The position numbers were made by a program, and so were the translations under genes. The notes below the pieces were generated by a model. That model worked only from the letters and a program-made list of their open reading frames with translations, searched no databases and was not told the DNA's origin. From Desulfosporosinus sp. OT (GTDB taxonomy: Bacteria > Bacillota > Desulfitobacteriia > Desulfitobacteriales > Desulfitobacteriaceae), in assembly GCF_000224515.1 (NCBI RefSeq), contig NZ_AGAF01000080.1, positions 1-64,000 on the forward strand: DNA of 64,000 nt, in the 5' to 3' direction. Shown here piece after piece: positions 8,930-17,944 of this stretch; within the stretch, counting starts at the first letter, position 1; every line of letters starts with the position of its first letter.

Positions 8930-10132
8930 TTATTCAAGATGTGAACTGAGATCAAAAATAGGAAGCATCACTCCTGCTGCTACTAGACCGATCAGTCCTG
9001 CTACAGCGAGAATTAGTGCAGGTTCAATCATCCGTGTTAAACGGTCAAGCTGATTCTCGAGTTCCTGGCGACACATTTGCGTGATATACTGTAACATCCG
9101 TTCCAACTGTCCTGCTTCCTCAGCGACCGCGACCATTTCCGCACCCTCCTTAGGAAAAACCCGACTTGCACGCAACAACGGGGCCATACGTTTTCCCTGC
9201 CGAACAGATAGCACGAGCTGACTCGTTAACTCCAGCATCTCCCGGCTACGCAACGTGCCCACTGTTAAACGCAACGCTTCCAGCAAGGGAATTCCGGCAG
9301 ATAGCAAGCGCGCTAAAATATGGTTGAATTGAACCAAATCTCGAAGAAGATAAATTTTTCCGAGAAGGGGAAGGCGACCAAATAAATATTCAAGGCGCAT
9401 TTTCCAAAGATCAGGACTCGTAAATCTTAGAACGATCAAACAGGTGGTGAGCAACCCAAGTCCGCTCCACAAAACTACAGGTAGTTTGCGACCACAGGCA
9501 AAAATGACTCTAGTCAAAAAAGGCAACTCCACGCCCATACCGATAAAAAGTTTTTGGTACATGGGAAGCACCCAAACAGAGAGGACGTAGAGTACAATTA
9601 CCACGGCAAGAAACAAAAGTAACGGATAAGCTAGAGCAGCCTTAATTTTTTTCTGATAGACGTATTCTTGATCTGACTCATCGGCCACTTCGCTGAGAAC
9701 TTTCCCCATAGTTCCAGTATGTTCCCCGGCTTTGATCATGGAGAGAACAAACGCATTAGGGGATGGGCTGAGAAGGGACATTGCTTCCGATAGGTCGCTA
9801 CCTTCTTCCACCCGTTCCTTGATACTCTTCCACTGTTCCAATTGAAACGTTAATTTTTCTTCGTGAAAGGTCATTATCTCCAGAGCTTGAAGCAGGGGAA
9901 TTCCGGCTTCAAGAAGAGTCGCTAACCTCCGGGCGAATTGGCTCCACTGGAAATTCCTACTGTGTGGTAAAGAAAAGCTTTGCCAATTTCGACTTGGGCG
10001 GATAACCACCGGAAAGTACCCTGCATTCCTGAGGCGCGTTTGGATCTCTGAAAGTCCATTTCCTACCCAAACTCCACGCTGAATTATGCCATTCGCGTCG
10101 ACAGCTTTCCATCCAAAACGTTGCCTGCTCAT
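8930..10132 (-). CDS. pilC: Inner-membrane platform protein PilC (locus 1)
   Basis: A 400-residue GspF/PilC protein with two copies of the T2SF domain (about residues 65-190 and 268-390). Each carries the pattern (L)LxAGIPLLxAL and is followed by membrane helices. It transmits motor movement to the pilin base. It overlaps the pilT stop by four bases (ATGA), which indicates translational coupling with the motor gene. Normal length and no visible defects. Confidence 0.93.
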   Translation of the reverse strand: MSRQRFGWKAVDANGIIQRGVWVGNGLSEIQTRLRNAGYFPVVIRPSRNWQSFSLPHSRNFQWSQFARRLATLLEAGIPLLQALEIMTFHEEKLTFQLEQWKSIKERVEEGSDLSEAMSLLSPSPNAFVLSMIKAGEHTGTMGKVLSEVADESDQEYVYQKKIKAALAYPLLLFLAVVIVLYVLSVWVLPMYQKLFIGMGVELPFLTRVIFACGRKLPVVLWSGLGLLTTCLIVLRFTSPDLWKMRLEYLFGRLPLLGKIYLLRDLVQFNHILARLLSAGIPLLEALRLTVGTLRSREMLELTSQLVLSVRQGKRMAPLLRASRVFPKEGAEMVAVAEEAGQLERMLQYITQMCRQELENQLDRLTRMIEPALILAVAGLIGLVAAGVMLPIFDLSSHLE

Positions 10133-11175
10133 CTCCTTAAACTATCGGGGCTCTGCAACTTTTCCTGGGCAACATCGTACGAAATAAGACCCTTTTGAAC
10201 TAAGTCCATGATAGCTTTGTCCATGGTTTGCATGCCTAGTTTAGCATTGGTCTGGATAACGGTAGGCAGTTGATGCGTTTTTCCCTCACGAATTAGACTA
10301 CGAACTGCAGGGGTAGCTAACATAACTTCAATAGCTGCTACACGCCCTTTGCGATCGGCTCTAGGGAACAATTGCTGGGACAATATCCCTTGTAAAACAG
10401 CAGCCAACTGCACGCGAATTTGCTGTTGTTGATGCGTTGGAAAAACATCAATCATTCGATCCACTGATTGGGTTGCATCATTCGTATGTAGCGTACTTAA
10501 AACTAAATGCCCCGTTTCAGCGGCAGTCACAGCGGTAGCTATCGTTTCTAAATCTCGCATCTCTCCCACTAAAATCACATCAGGATCTTGCCGAAGTACA
10601 GCGCGTAACGCATTAGAAAATGACTGGGTATCGTTTCCTACTTCCCGCTGATTTACCAAGCTCAATTTATGTCGATGCAAATATTCAATGGGGTCTTCGA
10701 TTGTTACTATATGACAAGCCCGCGTAGTGTTAATGTAGTTTATTAACGAAGCCAAGGTTGTTGATTTACCGCTGCCAGTTGGGCCGGTCACCAAGACTAA
10801 CCCTTTGTGTAGCTTAGCTAATTCAATACTCACCGGCGGAAGTCCTAAGCTTTCTGGAGTAGGAATGACAAAGGGAATCAAACGAATTACAACTCCAATG
10901 GATCCCCTCTGGCGAAAAGCGTTAACTCGATATCTCCCAACTCCTGGCAAGCTATACGATAAATCAAGTTCCCCATATTCGGCAAATCGTTTAGCTTGTT
11001 GATCCGTCAAAAGGGAATGGACAAATGTTTCTAAATCACCCTGAGAAAGTTTTTCCGTTTTAACTTGAACCATTGAGCCATCAATACGCAGAACTGGCGG
11101 ACTCTCAACGGTCAAATGGATATCCGAAGCCTTCTGTTCTCCTGCTAAATGTAAAAGTTTTTCAAGTGAAACCAT
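10129..11175 (-). CDS. pilT: Pilus retraction ATPase PilT
   Basis: A hexameric retraction motor of 348 residues. Walker A GPTGSGKSTT is at about 131-140, the Asp box and Walker B occur in DPDVILVGEMRDLET, the His box is GHLVLSTLHTNDA, and the PilT-specific C-terminal motif LIREGKTHQ is present. It is the only PilT in the window, so it may also serve locus 2. It lies between pilB and pilC in one tightly packed operon. Confidence 0.95.
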   Translation of the reverse strand: MVSLEKLLHLAGEQKASDIHLTVESPPVLRIDGSMVQVKTEKLSQGDLETFVHSLLTDQQAKRFAEYGELDLSYSLPGVGRYRVNAFRQRGSIGVVIRLIPFVIPTPESLGLPPVSIELAKLHKGLVLVTGPTGSGKSTTLASLINYINTTRACHIVTIEDPIEYLHRHKLSLVNQREVGNDTQSFSNALRAVLRQDPDVILVGEMRDLETIATAVTAAETGHLVLSTLHTNDATQSVDRMIDVFPTHQQQQIRVQLAAVLQGILSQQLFPRADRKGRVAAIEVMLATPAVRSLIREGKTHQLPTVIQTNAKLGMQTMDKAIMDLVQKGLISYDVAQEKLQSPDSLRR

Positions 11176-11190
11176 CTCTTTTCTCTCCTC

Positions 11191-12876
11191 TTACCCTTCG
11201 ATTCCAGAAACAGCATGTAGTACCTCTTCTACTGTCGTCAGCCCTTGAACCACCTTCAACAGCCCATCTTCAAAGACTGTGAGCATTCCTGAAACCATCG
11301 CCTGTTGCTCAATGTCTTTAGCATTATGCCGGGAAAGTACGAGTTTCTTGATCTCTTGATTATATATTAAAAACTCGTGAATCCCAATCCTGCCACGAAA
11401 CCCAGTTCCAAGACATTGTGGACATCCGGTAGAACGATAGAGCAGGGTAATAGATGCTGGCAACCGGAATGCTCTTTTCTCCGCCTCAGATACTCTAAAT
11501 GATGTCTTACAATGTTCACATAAGCGGCGAACCAAGCGTTGAGATAAAACCCCACTAACAGCAGATGCCAGGAGATATGGTTCAATCCCCATATCCATAA
11601 GTCGGGCTAATGCTTCAGCAGCCGTATTAGTATGGAGCGTCGATAAAACCAAATGTCCTGTGAGCGAAGCCGTGATAGCAATTCTGGCTGTTTCTTGATC
11701 ACGAATTTCGCCGATCATGATCACATCGGGATCTTGTCGCAAAATATGCCTCAATCCCACAGCAAAACTAAGTCCAGCAGGAAGATTGACTTGAACCTGG
11801 TTTACCCCTGGAAGTTGGTATTCTACTGGCTCTTCAATCGAAATGACGTTTTGCTCTTCGGCATTAAGTTCTCTGAGCAATGCATAAAGGGTTGTGGTTT
11901 TACCACTACCCGTTGGCCCTACAACTAAGATTAAACCGTTCGCTCGTTTTAACAAGATTTGTACCCCTGATTCAACCTCTGAGCGCATACCAAGTCCATT
12001 GAGCGGATGCTGAGCCATCTGGGGGTCTAGAATGCGCATCACAATTTTTTCGCCATAAACAGTAGGCATTGAGGACATCCGAACGTCTACACGCCGAAGC
12101 CCAGCACTCAAGGTCATTCGACCATCTTGAGGAATCCGGCGTTCCGCAACATCCATTTGCGCCATAACTTTTAAACAGGAGATGATACTTCGCACAGCAT
12201 TCGAAGAGAGAACATGCTTCCTAATAAGTTTACCGTCTATGCGATAGCGAACCACAAAATCGTTTTTGCGAGGTTCCCAATGAATATCGCTTACCCCTTG
12301 CATGACCGCCTCGTGTAACACAGAATGGACCAACTTAAGTGTGGGCGCATCTTCTTCCTGAGAATCGACCTCTGTAGACTTGATCGACCAAACAGCTCGG
12401 TCTTCGAGGGTTCTGTCTTCAAGATGAGCAAGTTGAGCAACCGATTGTTCGACCGTTAAAAACTGTCTAATTGCGGTTTGGATTTCCTCAGCTTTGGCAA
12501 AGACTGGCTCGATCTCTAACCCAGTGAACATTCGTACATCTCGGAGAGCACGTTCATTGGTAGGGTCTAACATGGCGACTCTTAAAATCCCCAGACTTCG
12601 TTCAAAGGGAATGAGGGTATAGCGAAGAGCTATTTCTTCAGGAATTAACCCTGCTACCTCAGAGTCAATAATGACTTGGGTCAGAGAAATCTCAGGGATA
12701 CCTAGATATCTGCGAACAGCTTCCGCTAACCTGGCTTTGGGCACCACTCCCATCCGCACCAGAACCTCACCGATTGATTCGCCACTTTCCAGAGCAACTT
12801 CCAATCCCTCTGCCAATTCCTCAGCAGTGATATAGCTATTAGTGAGTAAAAACTGACCTAATTCATTTTTGTTCAT
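11191..12876 (-). CDS. pilB: Pilus assembly ATPase PilB (locus 1)
   Basis: A GspE/PilB extension motor of 561 residues. The N-terminal T2SSE-N region (1-140) comes first, Walker A GPTGSGKTTT at about 320-329, DPDVIMIGEIRDQET as Walker B, and a zinc-binding four-Cys module CEHC to CPQC before the C terminus. The N-terminal segment has the shape of the 24-residue MshEN motif (LGQFLLTNSYIT...), but the arginine and several glycines of the c-di-GMP-binding version are absent, unlike locus 2 PilB. The gene overlaps the PilX-like gene end by four bases. Confidence 0.93.
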   Translation of the reverse strand: MNKNELGQFLLTNSYITAEELAEGLEVALESGESIGEVLVRMGVVPKARLAEAVRRYLGIPEISLTQVIIDSEVAGLIPEEIALRYTLIPFERSLGILRVAMLDPTNERALRDVRMFTGLEIEPVFAKAEEIQTAIRQFLTVEQSVAQLAHLEDRTLEDRAVWSIKSTEVDSQEEDAPTLKLVHSVLHEAVMQGVSDIHWEPRKNDFVVRYRIDGKLIRKHVLSSNAVRSIISCLKVMAQMDVAERRIPQDGRMTLSAGLRRVDVRMSSMPTVYGEKIVMRILDPQMAQHPLNGLGMRSEVESGVQILLKRANGLILVVGPTGSGKTTTLYALLRELNAEEQNVISIEEPVEYQLPGVNQVQVNLPAGLSFAVGLRHILRQDPDVIMIGEIRDQETARIAITASLTGHLVLSTLHTNTAAEALARLMDMGIEPYLLASAVSGVLSQRLVRRLCEHCKTSFRVSEAEKRAFRLPASITLLYRSTGCPQCLGTGFRGRIGIHEFLIYNQEIKKLVLSRHNAKDIEQQAMVSGMLTVFEDGLLKVVQGLTTVEEVLHAVSGIEG

Positions 12877-13241
12877 CTATGCAGTTCCTGATAGCTGGTC
12901 ATAACCCACTTTCCATCATTTAATTGAAGTAATTCCTCAATTTTTCGAATGGCTAAACCGGTATGTCCCTGAGCAGTCACCTTATATCCTCCTTCTATAG
13001 GCTCAATTACGACGTTAACACGCCCAGTAGCCAACGATAAACTTCCCTGCCGCAGTTCGGGGTTGACAAGCAGATGGGCCTTCGCCCACTCAATTCCTCC
13101 TTCAGCCACGTAAAGGGCCTGTTGGCTTTGGGTGACACGTCTCACCATTCGATTCTCCACGTTGGCCTTCAGATATTCTTCCATTCCCAATCCTGACAAG
13201 GTCGTCAAAAGAACGAGGATGAGCAGGCTGACATAACCCAT
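12873..13241 (-). CDS. PilX-like minor pilus protein (locus 1)
   Basis: A 122-residue protein with an N-terminal hydrophobic helix (GYVSLLILVLLTTLSGLGM), then QQALYVAEGGIEWAKA, the helix pattern of PilX_N proteins, which are minor subunits at the pilus tip or initiation complex. The ATG at 13241 follows GAAGGT; it leaves only Met-Gly before the helix, so an upstream start (GTG at 13301) giving a longer Arg-rich leader is possible but lacks a ribosome site. It overlaps the PilW-like gene by 37 bases and pilB by four. Confidence 0.65.
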   Translation of the reverse strand: MGYVSLLILVLLTTLSGLGMEEYLKANVENRMVRRVTQSQQALYVAEGGIEWAKAHLLVNPELRQGSLSLATGRVNVVIEPIEGGYKVTAQGHTGLAIRKIEELLQLNDGKWVMTSYQELHR

Positions 13242-13768
13242 TGACCTTCGCCTATTTGAGATACTGGAGAATAGGTCCGCCTCCGAACGCTCCCTCTCCA
13301 CGTCACAATTTGACCATCGACATTGGCTTCTAAGAAAACGTCCCACAACCCCTGTTCCACCTCCACGCATTCCCATCTTGTGATATAGCTCGCAACTGGC
13401 TGAGAAACGCCCAAGTGTCTCCAATACAGATCCTTTATTCCATCCCGATCTAAGTCATTGACGAAATAAGAATCGAGAGTTGGTACTAGATTGGTTTCAT
13501 CGGGCATCGGTAAAACTTTAAGTACTGCTGTATCGTTAACCCATTCCACGGTTTTCGCCATGCGAATCACATCTGAGATTGTTTTTCCTGACGTCATCAC
13601 TGCATAGTGAGCTTCCAAATGATTTTTAAGGCTACGCGCGCCTCGCCACTGATCCGTTAAAAAGCGCATCGCTATGATCAGAAAAATTCCGGAGATTAAC
13701 AAGGCAATTAAAACTTCTAGGAGCGTTAGACCACGTTCAGCATAAAACACACCCCTATTCAACCGCAT
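13205..13768 (-). CDS. PilW-like minor prepilin (locus 1)
   Basis: A 187-residue prepilin. A twelve-residue leader precedes GLTLLEVLIALLISGIFLI (cleavage after Gly, Glu5 present). The C-terminal domain is variable, with a DLDRDGIKD segment that could bind calcium, as in some minor pilins (inference). It overlaps both neighbours, which points to translational coupling in the minor-pilin cluster. Confidence 0.8.
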   Translation of the reverse strand: MRLNRGVFYAERGLTLLEVLIALLISGIFLIIAMRFLTDQWRGARSLKNHLEAHYAVMTSGKTISDVIRMAKTVEWVNDTAVLKVLPMPDETNLVPTLDSYFVNDLDRDGIKDLYWRHLGVSQPVASYITRWECVEVEQGLWDVFLEANVDGQIVTWRGSVRRRTYSPVSQIGEGQWVMSACSSSFF

Positions 13769-14168
13769 AAAGGCTCTCTAGTTTGTAATTAGCAGGGTAT
13801 CCTTGTTCGCTCCAACGCACTTCCACCCTGACTCTTAGAAGCTGGGGCAGATCATCCCAATTCGACACTATTAGCCAATGAAAATTCCCTTCATTTCCTT
13901 CTACTGTTCCACCGGGAATACAAACCTGCCGAGCAATGTTGTCATCCCAAGCATGAACTGCTAGTTGGTCTATTTTTTTCTGGGCAAGGTTCGCTCCCTC
14001 CATGAGTGTCGCCGCTTGCCGAGCTTCGGAAACCGCTCCCTCTGTTAAACCAAAGAGAACAGCAAACCCTAAAGAAAAAAGGAACACAGCAAGCAACACA
14101 TCTAGCAGTACATAGCCTTGTATGTTCTTTTTCGTAATCTCTCCTCCCTTATATTTTTTTCCTATCAT
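13755..14168 (-). CDS. PilV-like minor prepilin (locus 1)
   Basis: A prepilin-like protein of about 137 residues. KKNIQG is followed by the helix YVLLDVLLAVFLFSLGFAV, so cleavage after Gly would give a Tyr1 subunit with Asp5 in place of the usual Glu5. The start is uncertain. ATG 14168 and GTG 14174 have a poor ribosome site and fall inside an inverted repeat. GGGAGGAGAG stands just upstream of an ATT codon eight residues before the cleavage site, which would give a normal short leader. Confidence 0.7.
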   Translation of the reverse strand: MIGKKYKGGEITKKNIQGYVLLDVLLAVFLFSLGFAVLFGLTEGAVSEARQAATLMEGANLAQKKIDQLAVHAWDDNIARQVCIPGGTVEGNEGNFHWLIVSNWDDLPQLLRVRVEVRWSEQGYPANYKLESLYAVE

Positions 14169-14217
14169 AGGCACGATGCAAGTACTCCACGAAATCCTCT
14201 TTTCTCAGTGCCTATGA
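14165..14217. promoter_or_regulatory. Ten-base inverted repeat over the PilV-like start
   Basis: TCATAGGCAC at 14165-14174 is perfectly complementary to GTGCCTATGA at 14208-14217. The resulting hairpin would cover the ATG (14168) and GTG (14174) candidates of the downstream prepilin. A translational control or a decayed repeat are both possible. Confidence 0.45.
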
Positions 14218-14232
14218 CCCGTGCCCTTACGT

Positions 14233-14571
14233 CTATTTGACTTGCCCAAAAGCATCAATCTGGTAGCCTTCAGTAGAATCGAAAGGGTCTATTGGAATCT
14301 CACTTAAGTAAGGACCACGCCATCCACTCACTCCCCTAGGGGCTTGGGCCAAATCCTGAACACTCGGCGGATAGGCTCCGACATCTATCCTGTAAAGTTG
14401 GGCAGCTCCCTCAATCTTCTGTATGTTAGCTAGATCGACTTGGACTAGAACTTGGCTTGACGCTGAACCGAAATGAGGAATAACTGCAGTCAGAAGAACC
14501 CCCATCAGAAAGAGAACCAGCAGGAGTTCCCATAATGTAAAACCAGATTGCAAATTTCTCTCTATCAGCAA
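14233..14571 (-). CDS. GspG/PilA-type prepilin (first gene of locus 1)
   Basis: A short prepilin of 112 residues. The leader MLIERNLQSG precedes FTLWELLLVLFLMGVLLTAV (Glu5 present). The remaining domain has a GAYPPSVQDLAQ segment and ends DSTEGYQIDAFGQVK, like small GspG pseudopilins. The TTG at 14571 is preferred because TAGGAG lies seven bases upstream. The ATG at 14607 gives a longer 22-residue leader but has no visible ribosome site. It is the first gene of the locus 1 transcript, after the gap to aroB. Confidence 0.75.
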   Translation of the reverse strand: MLIERNLQSGFTLWELLLVLFLMGVLLTAVIPHFGSASSQVLVQVDLANIQKIEGAAQLYRIDVGAYPPSVQDLAQAPRGVSGWRGPYLSEIPIDPFDSTEGYQIDAFGQVK

Positions 14572-15063
14572 CCCCTTGCTCCTACTTTCAATAATCTTCA
14601 CCACCATGTCTAAGATATAGTTTTATTACCTCATTTTTCCTTTTTCATCTTCTCTATTCCCTCTGAAACTCCTGCTTCGTCGACGTATCTTTATTAGAAA
14701 TACAATCTTTAGCTATTCTCTCTAAGGAAATCTCAGATTTTTCCTATTTATGCTATAATTTGATGTCCACAGAAAACTTGCTAGTGCCTAACCTCGACAG
14801 AGTCGGCACCAAAATTATACTTTTGCGCTCCACGGATGAGTGTCCTTGTAGATAAAATTTGAACAGAACCTTCGAGATTAGAGCGCCGCCATGGATGGCT
14901 AGGTGCCGTGATGGCGAGAGGGACCCTTCAAAAAGCATTAAACGAAAAGTACTGAATTAAAAAAATAAGGGCACGTTGCATCGTGCCCTTACTCTTTAAT
15001 AAAGTCCCTCATCGTCGTCAGACTCCGTTTGTAATTCATTCTTCACTTCGCAAATGTCCTTAA
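14572..15063. other. Gap between aroB and pilus locus 1, with repeat-like DNA
   Basis: No convincing gene. The promoter of locus 1 should lie in 14600-14760 on the minus strand, but I do not see a clear sigma-A site. From 14757 to 14945 there is GC-richer DNA whose end (TGCCGTGATGGCGAGAGGG at about 14905) nearly matches TGCCGTAATGGCGAGAGGG at 19324-19342, so it is probably dispersed repeat material. A terminator lies at 14967-14990. Confidence 0.5.
14967..14990 (-). terminator. Terminator after aroB
   Basis: A nine-base stem AAGGGCACG closes a six-base loop, with A-rich and T-rich flanks. On the minus strand it lies about 75 bases after aroB and is followed by TTTTTT, so it should end the shikimate transcript before pilus locus 1. 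Confidence 0.75.
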
Positions 15064-16155
15064 CTATTTAATAACTTGTTTCCAGGCGTCCAAGATCTCC
15101 GAATCTGCGCAATCCCTGGAAATAACTGCTTGCCCAATCCCTTGAGGGAGAATTAGGATCTTCCGTCCCCCCTGGTTTTTCTTATCTGCTTGCATAAGTT
15201 GCAACAAAACCTGTGGGTCTTGGTCTTTAATCTCAGTCAGCAAACCAAAGGTGTTTAACAAATGTTTGATTCGCTCAACCTCTGCCGTGGTTATGAGCCC
15301 TTTGGCGTTCGCCAGATTCGCGGCAGCTACCAGGCCAATGCTGACCCCTTGCCCATGGGTCACCCCATGATAGTTCATCACTGTTTCTAAAGCATGCCCG
15401 AAACTATGTCCTAGATTCAGCAAGGCACGCAAACCCTGTTCTCGTTCATCCTGGGAAACAATCTTCACTTTGACCGTTGACGACCGCGTCACCATTTCAC
15501 GCCAGATCATTGTATCTCGTTGCTTAATGCTTTCTTGCTGAGTTTCAAAAAAATCAAAGAGGCTCGCGTCGGCAATTAAGGCGTGCTTAACACTTTCAGC
15601 TAAACCGTTTTCAACTTCTTCCCACGGCAAACTTTCTAATGTTGTGAAATCTGTCCAAACCGCGAGTGGAGGATAAAAGGCACCAATAATATTCTTACCA
15701 GCTGGATGATTCACGGCAACTTTCCCGCCTATGCTGCTGTCCACTTGCGCTAATAAGGTAGTAGGGACTTGGATTAAACGAATCCCCCGCATGAAGACAC
15801 TGGCAAAAAAACCAGACAAATCCCCAATAACACCACCTCCCAGAGCAATTACAAGGGAATGGCGGTCTGCACCGCAGCGCAGAGCTGCTGTCGTGAGCTG
15901 ACTTAAGCGCTCCAATGACTTTTCTGTTTCTCCAGCAGGGACCGTTAATAAATTCACGCGATAGTCAAGCAGGCCTTTCTTAAGCCGCTCAGCATAAAGA
16001 TCCGCGATTGCCTGATTGGTGATAATTAGAATATGCTCCACATCTTTAAGATGAGCCTGGACATATTTTCCTAACTCTTCAAGCGGCGCACCTAACAACA
16101 CTGGATACGGTCTCCCCGCCGTTACTTCAATCTTTTGCAACTCCGCTAAACTCAT
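15064..16155 (-). CDS. aroB: 3-dehydroquinate synthase
   Basis: Converts DAHP to 3-dehydroquinate, using NAD and a divalent metal. In 363 residues it shows the NAD-binding GGGVIGDLSGFFASVFMRG, the VPTTLLAQVDSSIGGK segment, metal ligands in ESVKHALIAD and a LNLGHSFGHALE His motif, and a final GVTHGQGVSIG. The ATG at 16155 has GGAGGCG upstream and lies 29 bases inside the end of aroK, so the two are coupled. Complete by length and motifs. Confidence 0.95.
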   Translation of the reverse strand: MSLAELQKIEVTAGRPYPVLLGAPLEELGKYVQAHLKDVEHILIITNQAIADLYAERLKKGLLDYRVNLLTVPAGETEKSLERLSQLTTAALRCGADRHSLVIALGGGVIGDLSGFFASVFMRGIRLIQVPTTLLAQVDSSIGGKVAVNHPAGKNIIGAFYPPLAVWTDFTTLESLPWEEVENGLAESVKHALIADASLFDFFETQQESIKQRDTMIWREMVTRSSTVKVKIVSQDEREQGLRALLNLGHSFGHALETVMNYHGVTHGQGVSIGLVAAANLANAKGLITTAEVERIKHLLNTFGLLTEIKDQDPQVLLQLMQADKKNQGGRKILILPQGIGQAVISRDCADSEILDAWKQVIK

Positions 16156-16660
16156 TATTATTTCGCCTCCCCAGCCGTGCCAAAATCTCGTTTACTACTT
16201 CGTCTATATTTTTTTCAGTCGTGTCCACTGTGAAATCAGCTTGCGCGTAACATTCCTGGCGTTCAGACCATAATTTCTCAATCGCTTCTTTGGAGCCCTT
16301 GAGCAGCGGACGGTCAGTTTTATGTCCGATTCGGCTGATAATCGCTTCAAGCGAGGCATGAAGAGCGATCACAATCCCATTCTGGGCTAAAGCTTCCCAG
16401 TTAAGCGGGTTTAACACGGTCCCTCCGCCCGTTGCGATCACGATTTGCTCCTGCTGACTGAGCCGTGCGACCACTATCCTTTCCTCTGAACGAAAACGAG
16501 TCTCCCCATGACGTCGGAAAATCTCAGTCACACTCAAGTTTGTAACTTCTCCAATTTCACAGTCTGTATCGACAAAGTCCCAAGCGAGCGACTGAGCCAG
16601 GCGCTTACCAACTGTACTTTTGCCTGTTCCCATAAATCCAATGAGAACTATGTTTCGCAT
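16127..16660 (-). CDS. aroK: Shikimate kinase
   Basis: Phosphorylates shikimate at the 3-hydroxyl. The 177-residue P-loop protein has Walker A GFMGTGKSTVGKRLA, the shikimate-binding DTDCEIGE and FRSEER motifs, GGGTVLN, and the lid region RPLLKG. The ATG at 16660 has AGAGGTGAT upstream; a GTG three codons earlier is inside that site. It lies 18 bases after aroC and overlaps aroB. Confidence 0.94.
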   Translation of the reverse strand: MRNIVLIGFMGTGKSTVGKRLAQSLAWDFVDTDCEIGEVTNLSVTEIFRRHGETRFRSEERIVVARLSQQEQIVIATGGGTVLNPLNWEALAQNGIVIALHASLEAIISRIGHKTDRPLLKGSKEAIEKLWSERQECYAQADFTVDTTEKNIDEVVNEILARLGRRNNNEFSGVAKD

Positions 16661-16678
16661 GGAGATCACCTCTCTATG

Positions 16679-17824
16679 TTAAAGTCTTAAATACGCTCGA
16701 TAAGCTTCCCAAGCTGTTTGTAATTCTATAAAACTATCCGCAGGGAATTTCTCAAGCACTGCTTCAGCGATCACCCAAGCCACCACATGTTCTAAAACAA
16801 CTAAGGCGGCCGGCACGGCACAAACATCGGAACGCTCTACACTTGCCTTAACCACTTCTTTAGTTTCTAGATGCACTGTGTCTAGAGGTTGGTACAGCGT
16901 AGGAATGGGTTTCATGACCGCTTGAAGGACTATAGGTTCTCCGTTACTCATACCCCCTTCGATCCCTCCAGCATGGTTAGAACCTCTTTTAAAGCCTTGA
17001 CCCTGACTATAATGGATCGGATCATGAACCAGCGAGCCCATTCGTTCGCCCGCTTCAAACCCTAAGCCAAAGGAGACCCCTTTAATCGCTTGCACCGAAA
17101 GAACCGCTTGAGCTAGTTTTCCATCTAGCTTACGATCCCACTGAACATGAGATCCTAAGCCTGCAGGAACACTAAGAACTTGCACTTCTAATAGTCCCCC
17201 TAGGGATTCACCCTGCTCCCGAGCTGAAACGAGTCGTTCTCCCATTCGCTCTTCGGCAACGGGATCCCCTACGGACCACTCCGATTGTTTTACACGTTGC
17301 CAATAGTCCTCTCCGTCAGTATAGACTGCATGAACACCGCCTACCGCGCGGACATGCCCTCTAATCTCCACCCCTAGGGCAGACAACCCTTGTCTAACAA
17401 TACTGCCGATCGCGACTCGCATAGCCGTTTCTCGGGCACTTGCTCGTTCGAGGATATTCCGGACTTCAGTACGATATTTAAGAGCCCCAGTCAAGTCAGC
17501 ATGCCCTGGTCGAGGCGTCATTACTTTACGACTCTCTAAATCAGCCCCTTCTCCCGAGGCCATGATTTTTTCCCAGTTTTCCCAATCACGATTAACAATT
17601 TCCAAGGCGACTGGAGCTCCCGTACTTAACCCTGCCCTTACTCCAGAAATAAGCTGAACCTCATCTTGTTCTATAGCCATTCGTCCTCCGCGCCCAGGAC
17701 CTTGTTGACGCTGTCTTAAGGCCTTATCAATACTTTCTTTGGAAATCTTCATTCCTGAAGGAAGGCCTTCAATAATGCCCACTAATTTCTGACCATGTGA
17801 TTCCCCTGCCGTCAAAAAACGCAC
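16679..17824 (-). CDS. aroC: Chorismate synthase
   Basis: The last enzyme of the common aromatic pathway, a reduced-FMN-dependent 1,4-elimination making chorismate. The 381 residues carry GESHGQKLVGIIEGLPSGM at the N terminus, the RQQGPGRGGRM signature, RPGHADLTGALKY, RASARETAMRVA and the HAGGIEGGMSNG flavin site. The start is GTG at 17824 behind AGAAGGGA. It stands at the head of aroC-aroK-aroB. No flavin reductase domain is fused, as usual in bacteria. Confidence 0.95.
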   Translation of the reverse strand: MRFLTAGESHGQKLVGIIEGLPSGMKISKESIDKALRQRQQGPGRGGRMAIEQDEVQLISGVRAGLSTGAPVALEIVNRDWENWEKIMASGEGADLESRKVMTPRPGHADLTGALKYRTEVRNILERASARETAMRVAIGSIVRQGLSALGVEIRGHVRAVGGVHAVYTDGEDYWQRVKQSEWSVGDPVAEERMGERLVSAREQGESLGGLLEVQVLSVPAGLGSHVQWDRKLDGKLAQAVLSVQAIKGVSFGLGFEAGERMGSLVHDPIHYSQGQGFKRGSNHAGGIEGGMSNGEPIVLQAVMKPIPTLYQPLDTVHLETKEVVKASVERSDVCAVPAALVVLEHVVAWVIAEAVLEKFPADSFIELQTAWEAYRAYLRL

Positions 17825-17944
17825 TTTTTGTCCCTTCTCTCTGACACATAGTAATTTTTAGGAAATGAAATATGAATATTATTACAGTCAACTTATCAAG
17901 AGATTATTAAGAGAATTTTTTTCTAATATGTAACCTTTTGAAGC

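Noticed and set aside
14753..14938. Minus-strand 61-codon frame in the aroB-pilus gap
   Set aside because: No ribosome site, and part of it matches dispersed repeat DNA at 19324-19342.
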